A stretch of 24,600 bases of DNA from Chitinophagaceae bacterium UBA3961 (lineage in GTDB: Bacteria; Bacteroidota; Bacteroidia; Chitinophagales; Chitinophagaceae), in contig DGDD01000274.1 in assembly GCA_002385265.1 (NCBI GenBank), positions 1 through 24,600 on the forward strand, in the 5' to 3' direction. Below, piece by piece: positions 1 through 8,576 of this stretch. Positions within the stretch are counted from its first letter, which is position 1, and each line of letters opens with the position of its first letter. The notes beneath the pieces are model-generated. The model did not search any database and had not been told where the DNA came from. It saw only the letters and a program-made list of their open reading frames with translations. The position numbers and the translations under genes were made by a program.

Positions 1-902
1 AAGAAAAGTATAAGTACGCGATTTCGTTCTTCGATTGGATGCTGATTTGTTTGCCTATCGCTGTCTTACTCTTAGTTACGCTTTATTGGGTTTCAACAAA
101 ATGGTTATACCCTAATAAATTGAAATCTGATGAAGCTACTAGAATACACATTAAACACGAGCTTCAACAACTGGGCCCTATCAATACCGCTGAAAAGCGT
201 GTAATGATCATTTTTTGTAGCACTGCTTTCTTGTGGATATTTAAGGATCTTCTTAACTATCTACTAGCGGAAAACATGGTGAAGTTGAGTTTTGGTGTGG
301 GGCGCTCAATTACACTCGGAGGGTTTAAACTCGATGACACCATTATTGCCTTGTTAGGAGCACTCGCATTGTTTGTAGTTCCTTCCGGGGAAGAAGTTCA
401 TCAACCTGCTACTCGAAAAATATTGGATTGGAGTGATACTTCAAAAATGGCTTGGGATATATTATTGTTGTTCGGAGGAGGAATTGCCCTTGCAAGTGCG
501 TTGGAGAAAGCAGGATTGATTCAGATGCTGGGAAAATGGGTAGCCGGTTTTGCTGGCACCGATCACTTTGTTTTGGTATTAATAGTGAGTTTTGTTTCAC
601 TTTTTGTAAGTGAAGTGATGAGTAATATTGCACAAGTAATTGTGTTTTCACCTGTAATTGCCGGTATTGCCGATGCACTTGGAATTAATCCTTTGTTGAT
701 AGGTATTCCAATGACGCTAGGTGCAAGTTGTGCAAGTATGATGCCTATGGGTACTCCACCCAACGCTATTGTGTTTGCAAGCGGACATATTAAATTAAAT
801 CAAATGGTTAAGACAGGGTTTGTTATGAATATGATTTCTCTGATCTTGATCACACTATTCTCATATTTTATTATTCCTTATCTAATTCCTTCACTTAAAT
901 AA
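1..902 (+). CDS. SLC13/DASS-family sodium:anion symporter, C-terminal part (partial at window edge)
   Basis: The reading frame is open from base 3, so the gene starts before the window; the first visible ATG (39) lies inside the sequence EKYKYAISFFDWML and is not the real start. About 299 residues are visible, with several hydrophobic spans. Family marks are the segment ILLLFGGGIALASALEKAG and the C-terminal signature SCASMMPMGTPPNAIVFASG, which fits the sodium:sulfate/dicarboxylate symporter pattern (Pro-Met-Gly then Pro-Asn-Ala-Ile-Val). In this family paired Ser-Asn-Thr motifs bind sodium and the anion; here the second one reads Ser-Asn-Ile (SNIAQVIVF). The likely role is inner-membrane uptake of a di- or tricarboxylate or sulfate, driven by sodium; the substrate cannot be told. 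An imperfect AT-rich inverted repeat follows the stop codon, but I see no clear terminator. Confidence 0.9.
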   Translation, partial: EKYKYAISFFDWMLICLPIAVLLLVTLYWVSTKWLYPNKLKSDEATRIHIKHELQQLGPINTAEKRVMIIFCSTAFLWIFKDLLNYLLAENMVKLSFGVGRSITLGGFKLDDTIIALLGALALFVVPSGEEVHQPATRKILDWSDTSKMAWDILLLFGGGIALASALEKAGLIQMLGKWVAGFAGTDHFVLVLIVSFVSLFVSEVMSNIAQVIVFSPVIAGIADALGINPLLIGIPMTLGASCASMMPMGTPPNAIVFASGHIKLNQMVKTGFVMNMISLILITLFSYFIIPYLIPSLK

Positions 903-997
903 ATTTTCTCATGAGAGGTTTCTAGCTTTCAAGAGTGAAAATTTATCCTTCATATTAAACCATTTAAACAAGTTAATGACTGTTTAAATTATAACAA

Positions 998-1028
998 TTT
1001 GTTTTCGCAGCAACTGTTGTGAACTTTG
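998..1028 (+). promoter_or_regulatory. Bacteroidota-type promoter of the susCD operon
   Basis: TTTG at 998-1001, a 19-nt spacer, then GAACTTTG at 1021-1028. This matches the Bacteroidota consensus TTTG / TAnnTTTG with one mismatch (G for T at the first position of the -7 box). Transcription would begin some 45-50 nt before the ATG at 1082. The predicted leader contains a small hairpin (TCTCG-TTA-CGAGA, 1038-1050). Confidence 0.55.
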
Positions 1029-1081
1029 TGTCCTTTTTCTCGTTACGAGATCGAACAATTTATTAACCAAATCTTACACGC

Positions 1082-4045
1082 ATGAAAAACATGTATGGAT
1101 GGTGTATGGCATTTTTGCTGTTACTCAGCACGAACGCCTTTGCACAAACGAAGGAAGTGACCGGTAAGGTTACAGATTCTAAAGATGGTACCCCGCTGGC
1201 TGGTGTTACCATTAAACAGAAGAACGGAACGGCGAATACCGTGAGTTTAGCGGATGGAAGCTTTAAAATTTCTGTTTCTTCAACTGCCTCTACGCTCATT
1301 TTTTCTTATGTTGGATATACCGACCTAGAACTGCCAATTAACGCTATTATGAGCGTTCCATTGGTAGCTTCAAACAAAGCCTTGTCAGAGGTTGTTGTGG
1401 TTGGTTATGGTACCAAGATCAAAAGAGAAGTAACTTCTTCTATAGCGAGAGTTACTTCGAAGGATTTCCAAAACTTGCCTTTGCCTTCATTCGAGTCGGC
1501 CTTGCAGGGTCGTGCACCCGGTGTATTCATTAATCAGGGTAGTGGTAAATTAGGACAGGGTTTGAATATCCGCGTTCGTGGTATTTCTTCTATCTCTGCC
1601 AATCAACAACCTTTTGTTGTAATTGATGGAGTTCCTGTAGTAACCCAATCTTTGGGTAGTTTCACTGAAAGCGACAACCCACTTGCTACATTGAACCCAG
1701 ATGATATCGAAAGCATTGAAGTATTGAAAGATGCGGCGTCTGCAGCTATCTATGGTGCTCGTGCATCGAATGGGGTATTGTTGATCACTACAAAATCGGG
1801 TAAAGTTGGTAAAACAAGAATCAACATTGGTTATTTTACCGGTTGGAGTGAGCCAACAAAAAAGCAAAAATTCTTAAATGCTACGCAGTATAAAGAATTG
1901 TTTGGCGCAGCCGCTGACAATATGGGTTATGTTGCTGCGGATGAATTTGAAGCTGAAACCGGGACAACAGATTGGAACAGTACCAATAATACCAATTGGT
2001 CTGATGCAGCTTTCCAAAAAGGAGGCATCTCTCAATACACTGTTTCACTTGCAGGCGGTGATGCAAAAACAAAGTTTTTGGTAAGCGGAAGCTGGAACGA
2101 TCAAAAAGGTATCTTATTGGGTAACCGTTTAGATCGTGGTAACGGTCGTGTAAATATTGATCATACCATCAGCTCTCGTTTGAAATTTGGTTTGAACTTA
2201 TCAATGGCGAAGAGTCGTAACTATCGTGTTCCTAGTGATAACGCCTTTTCTAACCCACTTCAGTTGAACGCATTGCCACCTTTGCATGCAAAATACAATG
2301 CCGATGGTACGCCCAACAGAAATACCTTGTATTATAACAACTTGTTGGATCAAGTGTATGCAAACAATGTAAACACTACCTACCGCTCAATCAGCAGTGC
2401 TTATGGCGAATTGGTGATTACTCCCGACTTGTTGTTTAGAAGCCAAGTAGGTGTAGATTTCAATAACCTGCAAGAAGAACAATACCAAGGTAAAGAAACC
2501 TTGGATGGTGCCCCTACAGGTAACAGTTTTAGCAATCAAGTTACTTCAGCAATTGTTACAACAACCAATACATTGAACTATAGAAAGAAGTTCAATGAAG
2601 ACAATGCTTTTGATGCCTTAGGTGGTATTGAATACCAAAGAGGAAAAACCAGCGGTGCTTCAGTAACCGGTATTGGTTTTCCGAATGGTCGTTTCACCAA
2701 AATTGCCAGTGCGGCTATAATTCAAGCAGGATCTTCTACAGAAACACAGTTTGCTTTCTTAAGTTATTTCGCGAAAGCCAACTATAAATTCAAAGATCGT
2801 TACTTGGTAGGTGCTAGTTTCCGTGTAGATGGTTCGAGCCGTTTCGGTAAAGACAATCGCTACGGTACCTTCCCCGCAGCTTCCGTAGGTTGGATTATTT
2901 CCGAAGAAAACTTTTTAAAGAACTCTCCAGTGGTAAGTTTCTTGAAAGCAAGAGCTAGCTATGGTAGAACAGGTAATGCTGAAATCGGAAACTTTAGTTC
3001 TTTGAGTTTGTACTCTGCTTCTGCTTATGCTGATATCGCCGGTATCATTGCATCACAAATTGGTGTGCCTGCATTGAGCTGGGAGAAAACAGATCAAGCT
3101 GATTTCGGGATCGACTTCGGATTTTTCAATAACCGTATTACCGGTGAAGTAGATTACTTTAACAAGAATACACGTGATTTATTATTGAACGTTCCCTTGC
3201 CAGCTGTCAATGGTTTTACAAACGTTACCAAGAACATCGGTAGCATGACCAACCGTGGTTTTGAATTTGTAATCAACGCAAACATCTTAACCGGAGCTTT
3301 CAAATGGAATGCCTCAGTGAATGTGTCAACGTATAGAAATGAAGTGACCAAATTAGTTGCGCCGGTTCCTGCCGGAACAAGAACATTGGGTCGTTTGGCA
3401 GAAGGTCAACCTTTTGGACAATTCTATGGTAAAATGTATGCAGGCGTTGATCCCAACAACGGAGACGCGTTGTACTATGCTGCTGATAAATCTAAAACAA
3501 ACGATTACTCACAAGCAGTTGATACCATAATCGGAAATCCAAACCCCGATTATTACGGTGGTTTCAACAACCATTTCTCTTATAAAGGATTTGATTTGGA
3601 TATTCAGTGTCAGTTTGTAAAAGGCGGAAGTCTCTACAATATGGCCGGATTCTTCCAAAGCGTAAATGGAGACTACTTCGATAACCAAACAGTAGACCAA
3701 ATGAACTACTGGAAAACGCCCGGACAAATCACCAATATTCCTCAGCCACGTTTGTACGATGGTAATGGAGCCGGTAAATCGTCTCGCTGGGTTCAAGATG
3801 GATCTTATTTGCGTGTAAAGAGTGTAAACTTTGGTTACAATTTGCCACGTAGAATGTTGCAACGTTACAAGATGGAGAATGCACGTGTTTATGTTGCTGC
3901 GTCTAACCTGTTCACCTTTACAAAATACAATGGATACGATCCGGAAGTTAACTCCGCATCTAACGGTTCATTGAACTTGGGTCATGATTTCTATACACCT
4001 CCTCAAATCAAAACGATTAGTGTAGGATTTAATCTTGGCTTCTAA
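1082..4045 (+). CDS. SusC/RagA-family TonB-dependent outer-membrane receptor
   Basis: This 987-residue protein has the full SusC architecture. Residues 1-21 form a signal peptide ending AFA-Q. Residues about 23-100 are a carboxypeptidase-regulatory-like beta domain (EVTGKVTDSKDGTPLAGVTI). The SusC signature LSEVVVVGYGTKIKREVTSS lies at 101-120, followed by the plug domain (LPLPSFESALQGRAPGV, IRVRGISSI, PFVVIDGVPV, then DAASAAIYGARASNGVLLITTK), and a long beta-barrel ends in an aromatic C-terminus (VGFNLGF). Such proteins import glycan or peptide fragments through the outer membrane with energy from TonB/ExbBD. The SusD partner follows after 24 nt. No glycosidase, peptidase, sensor, or ECF-sigma/anti-sigma pair is adjacent, so the substrate cannot be inferred from context. 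Confidence 0.96.
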   Translation: MKNMYGWCMAFLLLLSTNAFAQTKEVTGKVTDSKDGTPLAGVTIKQKNGTANTVSLADGSFKISVSSTASTLIFSYVGYTDLELPINAIMSVPLVASNKALSEVVVVGYGTKIKREVTSSIARVTSKDFQNLPLPSFESALQGRAPGVFINQGSGKLGQGLNIRVRGISSISANQQPFVVIDGVPVVTQSLGSFTESDNPLATLNPDDIESIEVLKDAASAAIYGARASNGVLLITTKSGKVGKTRINIGYFTGWSEPTKKQKFLNATQYKELFGAAADNMGYVAADEFEAETGTTDWNSTNNTNWSDAAFQKGGISQYTVSLAGGDAKTKFLVSGSWNDQKGILLGNRLDRGNGRVNIDHTISSRLKFGLNLSMAKSRNYRVPSDNAFSNPLQLNALPPLHAKYNADGTPNRNTLYYNNLLDQVYANNVNTTYRSISSAYGELVITPDLLFRSQVGVDFNNLQEEQYQGKETLDGAPTGNSFSNQVTSAIVTTTNTLNYRKKFNEDNAFDALGGIEYQRGKTSGASVTGIGFPNGRFTKIASAAIIQAGSSTETQFAFLSYFAKANYKFKDRYLVGASFRVDGSSRFGKDNRYGTFPAASVGWIISEENFLKNSPVVSFLKARASYGRTGNAEIGNFSSLSLYSASAYADIAGIIASQIGVPALSWEKTDQADFGIDFGFFNNRITGEVDYFNKNTRDLLLNVPLPAVNGFTNVTKNIGSMTNRGFEFVINANILTGAFKWNASVNVSTYRNEVTKLVAPVPAGTRTLGRLAEGQPFGQFYGKMYAGVDPNNGDALYYAADKSKTNDYSQAVDTIIGNPNPDYYGGFNNHFSYKGFDLDIQCQFVKGGSLYNMAGFFQSVNGDYFDNQTVDQMNYWKTPGQITNIPQPRLYDGNGAGKSSRWVQDGSYLRVKSVNFGYNLPRRMLQRYKMENARVYVAASNLFTFTKYNGYDPEVNSASNGSLNLGHDFYTPPQIKTISVGFNLGF

Positions 4046-4069
4046 TTGATCACTTCAAACAAAAGAATT

Positions 4070-5443
4070 ATGAAACGTAATATAATTGCAAGTCTACTTT
4101 TGGGTGCAGCTGTAATGGTTAGCTGTAACAAAAAGTTAGATATTGAACCCCGTCAAAGCATTGATGCTGCAACGGCCATTCAGAATGCTTCTGATGTAGA
4201 ATCGGCCGTTATCGGTTGCTACTCGCTTATGGGAAGTGGCACTTTGTATGGAACGAGTTTGTTTTTAGATGCAGATCTTCAAGCTGCCGAAGGCTACTGT
4301 TCTTGGAGAGGAACCTTCCAAAGCCAACGCCAAATTGCCAATAAAACCATGACTCGCGACAATGGCGAAGCAAATACTTTGTGGACATCGGCTTATCAAG
4401 CCATCAATATGGCAAATATTGTATTGGCTAATATTAACCTTGTTACCGACGCTGATTTAAAAAATCAACTGGAAGGCGAAGCCTTGTTTACTCGTGCCAT
4501 CATGCATTTTGAATTGGTGCGTTATTTCGGTTTGCCTTGGGGTGCGGTTGCCGGTAATACTCAACCCGGCATCGTTATTAAAACCACTCCCACTACTACT
4601 GAAGAGCAGGCATTTGCCAAAGCTCCTAGAAACACAGTAGCGGATGTATATACGCAAATCATTACAGACCTAGGCGCTGCCATCAATAAACTTCCTGAAG
4701 ACAATGGAACACGCGCCGATAAATTCACCGCATTGGCATTTTTAAGCAGAGTGTATTTACAACAAGGCAATTATGCCGCTGCACGCGATGCTGCAAGTGC
4801 AGTTATTGAAAGCGGTAAATACGCCATGAATGCATCTGTTCGTGCGGTATTCGATAATAAAAATACCGACGAAAGCATTTGGGAGATTCAGCAGAATGAT
4901 CAAAACAATGCAGGAACTGCCAACAATGGAATGGCTACTTTTTATGCTAGCTTGCCAGGTATTGGTCGTGCCGACGTTAGAATGGTAGCTGCCTTCTTAA
5001 ATACCTATAATGTAAACGACCTTCGTTTCAATCAGTGGTATTATGTTGGTACAGGCGCTCGTCCGGGAAATTTTTATTGTGGTAAATGGCGCTCGTTTAG
5101 CATGAACTTACCGGTAATTCGCATTGCGGAAATGTACTTGACTCGTGCTGAATGTAATTTGCGTTTAGGTACTACCGTTGGAGATACTCCTGCGAACGAT
5201 TTAGCGGAGATCAGAAACCCCATTCGCACCAATTTGAATGTAATTGCTGCTCCTACTTTGGCCGATGTATTGGCCGAAAGAAGATTGGAGTTGGCATTCG
5301 AAGGCGTTCGAATCCATGATATCAAACGCTTGCAAGGTGCTACCGGTTCATTTGCTTGGAATAGTAACTTGTTGGTATTCCCCATTCCTCAAAGAGAAGT
5401 GGATGCTACAGGTGGAGTGATTGTACAGAACCCAGGGTACTAA
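4070..5443 (+). CDS. SusD/RagB-family nutrient-binding surface lipoprotein
   Basis: The start is placed at ATG 4070 because MKRNIIASLLLGAAVMVSC forms a proper lipoprotein signal with the lipid-bearing cysteine at residue 19; the frame is open upstream to a TTG at 4046 directly after the susC stop, which would only add eight residues before the signal. The 457-residue protein has the SusD features: KLDIEPRQSID after the lipobox, FTRAIMHFELVRYFG in the TPR-like helical part, RIAEMYLTRAECNLRLG, and the C-terminal ERRLELAFEGVRIHDIKRLQ motif. SusD proteins sit on the cell surface as lids on SusC barrels and bind the ligand. It is the second gene of a two-gene operon closed by a strong terminator at 5479-5509. 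Confidence 0.95.
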   Translation: MKRNIIASLLLGAAVMVSCNKKLDIEPRQSIDAATAIQNASDVESAVIGCYSLMGSGTLYGTSLFLDADLQAAEGYCSWRGTFQSQRQIANKTMTRDNGEANTLWTSAYQAINMANIVLANINLVTDADLKNQLEGEALFTRAIMHFELVRYFGLPWGAVAGNTQPGIVIKTTPTTTEEQAFAKAPRNTVADVYTQIITDLGAAINKLPEDNGTRADKFTALAFLSRVYLQQGNYAAARDAASAVIESGKYAMNASVRAVFDNKNTDESIWEIQQNDQNNAGTANNGMATFYASLPGIGRADVRMVAAFLNTYNVNDLRFNQWYYVGTGARPGNFYCGKWRSFSMNLPVIRIAEMYLTRAECNLRLGTTVGDTPANDLAEIRNPIRTNLNVIAAPTLADVLAERRLELAFEGVRIHDIKRLQGATGSFAWNSNLLVFPIPQREVDATGGVIVQNPGY

Positions 5444-5478
5444 GGAGTTGTTGAGTTATTCAATTATTTAGTTTTTGA

Positions 5479-5509
5479 GAAAGCCCCCAGCAATGGGGGC
5501 TTTCTTTTT
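5479..5509 (+). terminator. Intrinsic terminator of the susCD operon
   Basis: A perfect 10-bp stem (GAAAGCCCCC 5479-5488 with GGGGGCTTTC 5495-5504) has the 6-nt loop AGCAAT and is followed by five T residues. It begins 35 nt after the susD stop codon. The reverse strand has no T-run after the stem, so it should act on the plus strand only. Confidence 0.92.
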
Positions 5510-5528
5510 AGTTATATCCACTAATATG

Positions 5529-5602
5529 GAGTAATTGAGTTGTTTAGTTTTTGAGTTGTTCAGTTATTTCAGGCGAAGCCCAACTAAAGAACTTAATTAC
5601 TC
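5529..5602. repeat. 21-bp imperfect inverted repeat between convergent genes
   Basis: Left arm 5529-5549 (GAGTAATTGAGTTGTTTAGTT) and right arm 5582-5602 are inverted copies with 19 of 21 positions paired, plus one possible G-T wobble and one mismatch. The loop region holds the small hairpin GGC-GAA-GCC (5572-5580). The sequence just before the terminator (5446-5476) also carries related GTTGAGTT / TTTAGTTTTTGAG words. It lies between the convergent susD and anmK genes, where it could help end transcription from the minus strand, although it lacks a T-run. Confidence 0.7.
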
Positions 5603-5621
5603 AAAACTCATCTCTTTGAAT

Positions 5622-6704
5622 TTATGTGGTGATCCAAAGCGCTCCACCCACACTGTTTCTTTCTGCTCCGGTTACTGCGCTGTATACATTTACTTCTTCT
5701 CTCCAACGAAGTACTCCCATTAGCGCCATTACAATTGCTTCCTTGTAATTGATGATCGAAGCATCAGGTATTTCGGCAGTAATATTGAGGGATGCCAAAT
5801 GATAGTTGATTCGGCTACCCATGTAGCGGTGATGTGCTCCTCCGCCTGTTATCAACATTGAAATAGGTTCTTCCGATTTGAATGATAATAAAGCTTGCTT
5901 TAATTGCACTGCAATGTGTTCTACATAGGTGGCTAAGGCATCCGGGAGAGTGAGACCCGCATTTTTAACTAGCGGGTAAACGATTTCTATTCCGAAATCA
6001 TTTGCAAGCGATTTCGGATAGGGTTTACTGTAATAATCCAAGGCATTCAAAGCACTCAATAGCGGTTCATTTACAGTTCCTTGAGCAGCCAAAGAGCCGC
6101 CATCATCGTATGCTTTTCCGGTTTCTTGAATCAATAAATTCAGAACTTTATTGGCCGGACAAATATCGAAAGCCACATGTTTATCATTGCTTTGAATAGA
6201 AACATTGGCAATTCCTCCGAGGTTTAATAGAATGGGATAGCCCGGCCAAAGCAATCGCTCACCAATAGGAACGATAGGTGCGCCTTGTCCACCCAATGCC
6301 ATATCAACTGCTCGCAGGTCGGTGACAGTGGCAATACCAGTTAAAGCGGCTATGGAAGCGCCATCGCCTAGTTGTCCGGTTGTGTTTTTTTCAGGAAAGT
6401 GGAATGTTGTATGACCGTGACTAGCGATCAATTGAACTTGATAATCAAGTTCGTATTTCTCAATAAAGTGTTTTACTTGGGATGCGATGTAACGGCCGTA
6501 TTCCGTGTGCAGCAAAAGATATTCTCCTGCATTCAATTTGGTAGCATGGGCTAATTTTTCTTCCCATTCCTTAGAATAGGGAAGGCAATCGGCTTGTTTT
6601 AATTCAAAAGTCCATTTTCCACCCGCTTCGTGAAACTCCACGAAAGCCATATCCAGCCCATCTAAAGAGCTGCCACTCATTAATCCCAGCGCGCGGTAGA
6701 TCAT
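5622..6704 (-). CDS. anmK: Anhydro-N-acetylmuramic acid kinase
   Basis: The product (360 residues, usual length for the family) phosphorylates and opens 1,6-anhydro-N-acetylmuramic acid to MurNAc-6-phosphate with ATP, a cytoplasmic step of peptidoglycan recycling. The N-terminal phosphate-binding motif GLMSGSSLDGLD is at residues 7-18 (most relatives have Thr for the second Ser). The family motif DLRAVDMALGGQGAPIVP is at about 129-146 and should contain the catalytic aspartate (D134). NLGGIANVS (161-169), DICPANKVLN and the C-terminal ITGGGAHH and AVTGAERNSVGGALW stretches complete the ASKHA-type fold. The gene is convergent with susD and divergent from upp, with 85 bases between the two start codons. 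No MurQ etherase or muropeptide permease is visible nearby. Confidence 0.93.
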   Translation of the reverse strand: MIYRALGLMSGSSLDGLDMAFVEFHEAGGKWTFELKQADCLPYSKEWEEKLAHATKLNAGEYLLLHTEYGRYIASQVKHFIEKYELDYQVQLIASHGHTTFHFPEKNTTGQLGDGASIAALTGIATVTDLRAVDMALGGQGAPIVPIGERLLWPGYPILLNLGGIANVSIQSNDKHVAFDICPANKVLNLLIQETGKAYDDGGSLAAQGTVNEPLLSALNALDYYSKPYPKSLANDFGIEIVYPLVKNAGLTLPDALATYVEHIAVQLKQALLSFKSEEPISMLITGGGAHHRYMGSRINYHLASLNITAEIPDASIINYKEAIVMALMGVLRWREEVNVYSAVTGAERNSVGGALWITT

Positions 6705-6735
6705 ATTATTATTTCTGTTTTTTGTTTGTACACAA

Positions 6736-6743
6736 TAGATTTG
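6736..6743 (+). promoter_or_regulatory. Putative -7 promoter element upstream of upp
   Basis: TAGATTTG is a perfect match to the Bacteroidota -7 consensus TAnnTTTG and lies 46 nt before the upp start in the anmK-upp divergent gap. The -33 element is poor (TTTCTG at about 712-717), so the call rests on one box. Confidence 0.45.
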
Positions 6744-6789
6744 TAGCGCGAAGTTCTACTTTGCTGTTTAAAAACCCAAACGCTGTTTT

Positions 6790-7440
6790 ATGGTAATACA
6801 CTTAAGTGAGCAGTATTCGCTGCTAAACGACTGGATCGCAGAATTAAGAGATGTTGCAATACAGGGAGATCGGATGCGTTTCCGTCGCAATTTGGAACGA
6901 ATTGGAGAAGTGGCCGCCATAGAAATCAGCAAGCGATTGCCAACGGTGGAAAAAGAAATTCAAACACCTATGGGAATTGCGGTTTCTCGGGTTTTGGCAG
7001 AACAGCCGGTACTCGCTACCATTCTTCGTGCCGGTTTGCCTTTGCACCAGGGCTTGCTGAACTACTTTGATAAAGCAGACAATGCGTTTATTTCAGCCTA
7101 TCGTAAACATCATCGCGACGGTAGTTTCGAAATAAGCATGGAATATATCTCTTCACCCGATTTAGAAAATCGGATTGTTATTTTAAGTGACCCTATGTTG
7201 GCTACGGGTTCCTCTTTGGTGAAGACCATTCAATACTTACGTGATGAAGGAAAGCCCTCCCAAATACATGTGGTTGCCGCTATTGCTTGCACTGTTGGTA
7301 TTGAATACGTTCAAAGAGAAGCACCCGATGCAACCATTTGGTGTGGCGCTATTGACGATGAACTTACGGCTAAGGGCTATATTGTACCTGGCTTAGGAGA
7401 TGCCGGTGACCTGGCTTTTGGTACCAAAATGCAGTCTTGA
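6790..7440 (+). CDS. upp: Uracil phosphoribosyltransferase
   Basis: This 216-residue enzyme makes UMP from uracil and PRPP (pyrimidine salvage, cytoplasm). The PRPP-binding loop VILSDPMLATGSS is at residues 130-142 and the uracil-binding C-terminal motif VPGLGDAGDLAFGTK at 199-213. TILRAGLPLHQGLL (77-90) is the characteristic flexible-arm/phosphate region. Length and motifs are complete, with no sign of damage. The gene appears monocistronic: it is divergent from anmK, and 113 bases separate it from the following gene. An AT-only hairpin (TTAATAA-ATTCA-TTATTAA, 7446-7464) follows the stop. Confidence 0.95.
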   Translation: MVIHLSEQYSLLNDWIAELRDVAIQGDRMRFRRNLERIGEVAAIEISKRLPTVEKEIQTPMGIAVSRVLAEQPVLATILRAGLPLHQGLLNYFDKADNAFISAYRKHHRDGSFEISMEYISSPDLENRIVILSDPMLATGSSLVKTIQYLRDEGKPSQIHVVAAIACTVGIEYVQREAPDATIWCGAIDDELTAKGYIVPGLGDAGDLAFGTKMQS

Positions 7441-7495
7441 TTGCCTTAATAAATTCATTATTAATCAGTTATCTGAATCATAAATAAATAACAGG

Positions 7496-7521
7496 TTTGG
7501 TTCAGCATTTTTTGTATTTTG
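7496..7521 (+). promoter_or_regulatory. Possible promoter of the PorP/SprF-like gene
   Basis: TTTGG at 7496-7500 and TATTTTG at 7515-7521 resemble the Bacteroidota -33 and -7 boxes, but the second has one base fewer than TAnnTTTG and the spacing is slightly short. The start codon is 33 nt further on. Confidence 0.35.
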
Positions 7522-7553
7522 CTTGTCTTATAAGAATATAGAGACTTTACTGG

Positions 7554-8576
7554 ATGCGGAACCTTATTACCTTCATAGCTGCCTTACTTTTGTTTCAGAG
7601 TGCTCGGGCCCAAGACCCGAATTTCTCTCAATTTTTTGTGTCGCCGTTGACCCTCAATCCGGCACTCACGGGAAAATTCAATGGAAACTTCAGAGTAGCC
7701 GGCAATTACCGAGATCAATGGCCTGCCATTAGCAAAGCTTTTGTAACTTCTACTGCATCGCTTGATTTTCCTGTACTTCGCGGAAAGCTATCGGATCTCG
7801 ACACTTGGGGTGTTGGTATTCTTGCCATGAGCGATAAAACAGCCAATGGCATTCTTTCCACTAACATGTTATCACTCACCACTGCCTATCACAAAGGGCT
7901 GGATGAGAATGGCATGAACCAAATAGGTGTGGGATTTCAAGCTACCTACAATACTAAACGACTTGATGGTACTAAGTTGAACTTTGAAGATGAGTTGGAT
8001 CAGTTTGGCGGTTGGACCATTCCAAGTGGAGAAACCATCAACGATCAACAACTCAATCTGAATTATTTCGATGTGAGTGCAGGTGTGCTCTTCAATGGAT
8101 CAACAGACGGATTCAATAACTACTATATTGGTGCATCGGCTTATCACTTAAACAAACCAAGAGAATCTTTTGCCGGTGATGTTTATTATACATTGAACAC
8201 CCGATACACCGTTCATGCCGGAGGAGCCATTCCTTTGGGTGATGCTACCAAAACCATTTACCTCAGTTCCTTATACAGTACACAGGCAGGTGCCTACAAT
8301 TTTGTTGCCGGTGGTGCCGCAGGTTTTGCGCTGAATGATGACCCCGATAATCCTTCTAATTTCTTTGCCGGAATTTGGACGCGTATCAATAATGTGAACG
8401 ATGCCGTGATTCCGTATATCGGCCTTGAATTCAACGGCTTCCGTTTGGGAGCATCGTATGATGTAAATATTTCTAGCTTAAAAACGGCTTCTCAAAGCAG
8501 AGGTGGCCTAGAAATCTCTCTTATCTACATTAAAAGACCGGCAGGTTACAAACCTGTACCTTGTCCAAGATTTTAG
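7554..8576 (+). CDS. PorP/SprF-family outer-membrane protein (type IX secretion/gliding related)
   Basis: The 340-residue protein has a signal peptide (MRNLITFIAALLLFQSARA-Q, cleavage near residue 19) followed at once by DPNFSQFFVSPLTLNPALTG, the hallmark start of the PorP/SprF family. The rest is rich in alternating aromatic/glycine strands, as expected for an outer-membrane barrel (GVGILAMSD, YYIGASAYHLNKP, FNGFRLGASYDVNISSL). Members are part of, or associated with, type IX secretion and gliding machinery; many genomes hold several copies linked to different secreted adhesins. No adhesin, OmpA-like protein or other secretion gene is adjacent, so this is probably one of the orphan paralogues. 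Confidence 0.9.
   Translation: MRNLITFIAALLLFQSARAQDPNFSQFFVSPLTLNPALTGKFNGNFRVAGNYRDQWPAISKAFVTSTASLDFPVLRGKLSDLDTWGVGILAMSDKTANGILSTNMLSLTTAYHKGLDENGMNQIGVGFQATYNTKRLDGTKLNFEDELDQFGGWTIPSGETINDQQLNLNYFDVSAGVLFNGSTDGFNNYYIGASAYHLNKPRESFAGDVYYTLNTRYTVHAGGAIPLGDATKTIYLSSLYSTQAGAYNFVAGGAAGFALNDDPDNPSNFFAGIWTRINNVNDAVIPYIGLEFNGFRLGASYDVNISSLKTASQSRGGLEISLIYIKRPAGYKPVPCPRF

Noticed and set aside
4046..4069. TTG at 4046 as the start of the SusD gene
   Set aside because: It would put eight polar residues before a complete lipoprotein signal; ATG 4070 gives the normal signal with Cys19.
5535..5723. 62-codon frame across the convergent junction
   Set aside because: It is made of the inverted-repeat DNA and the antisense of the anmK 3' end; no start context or recognisable protein.
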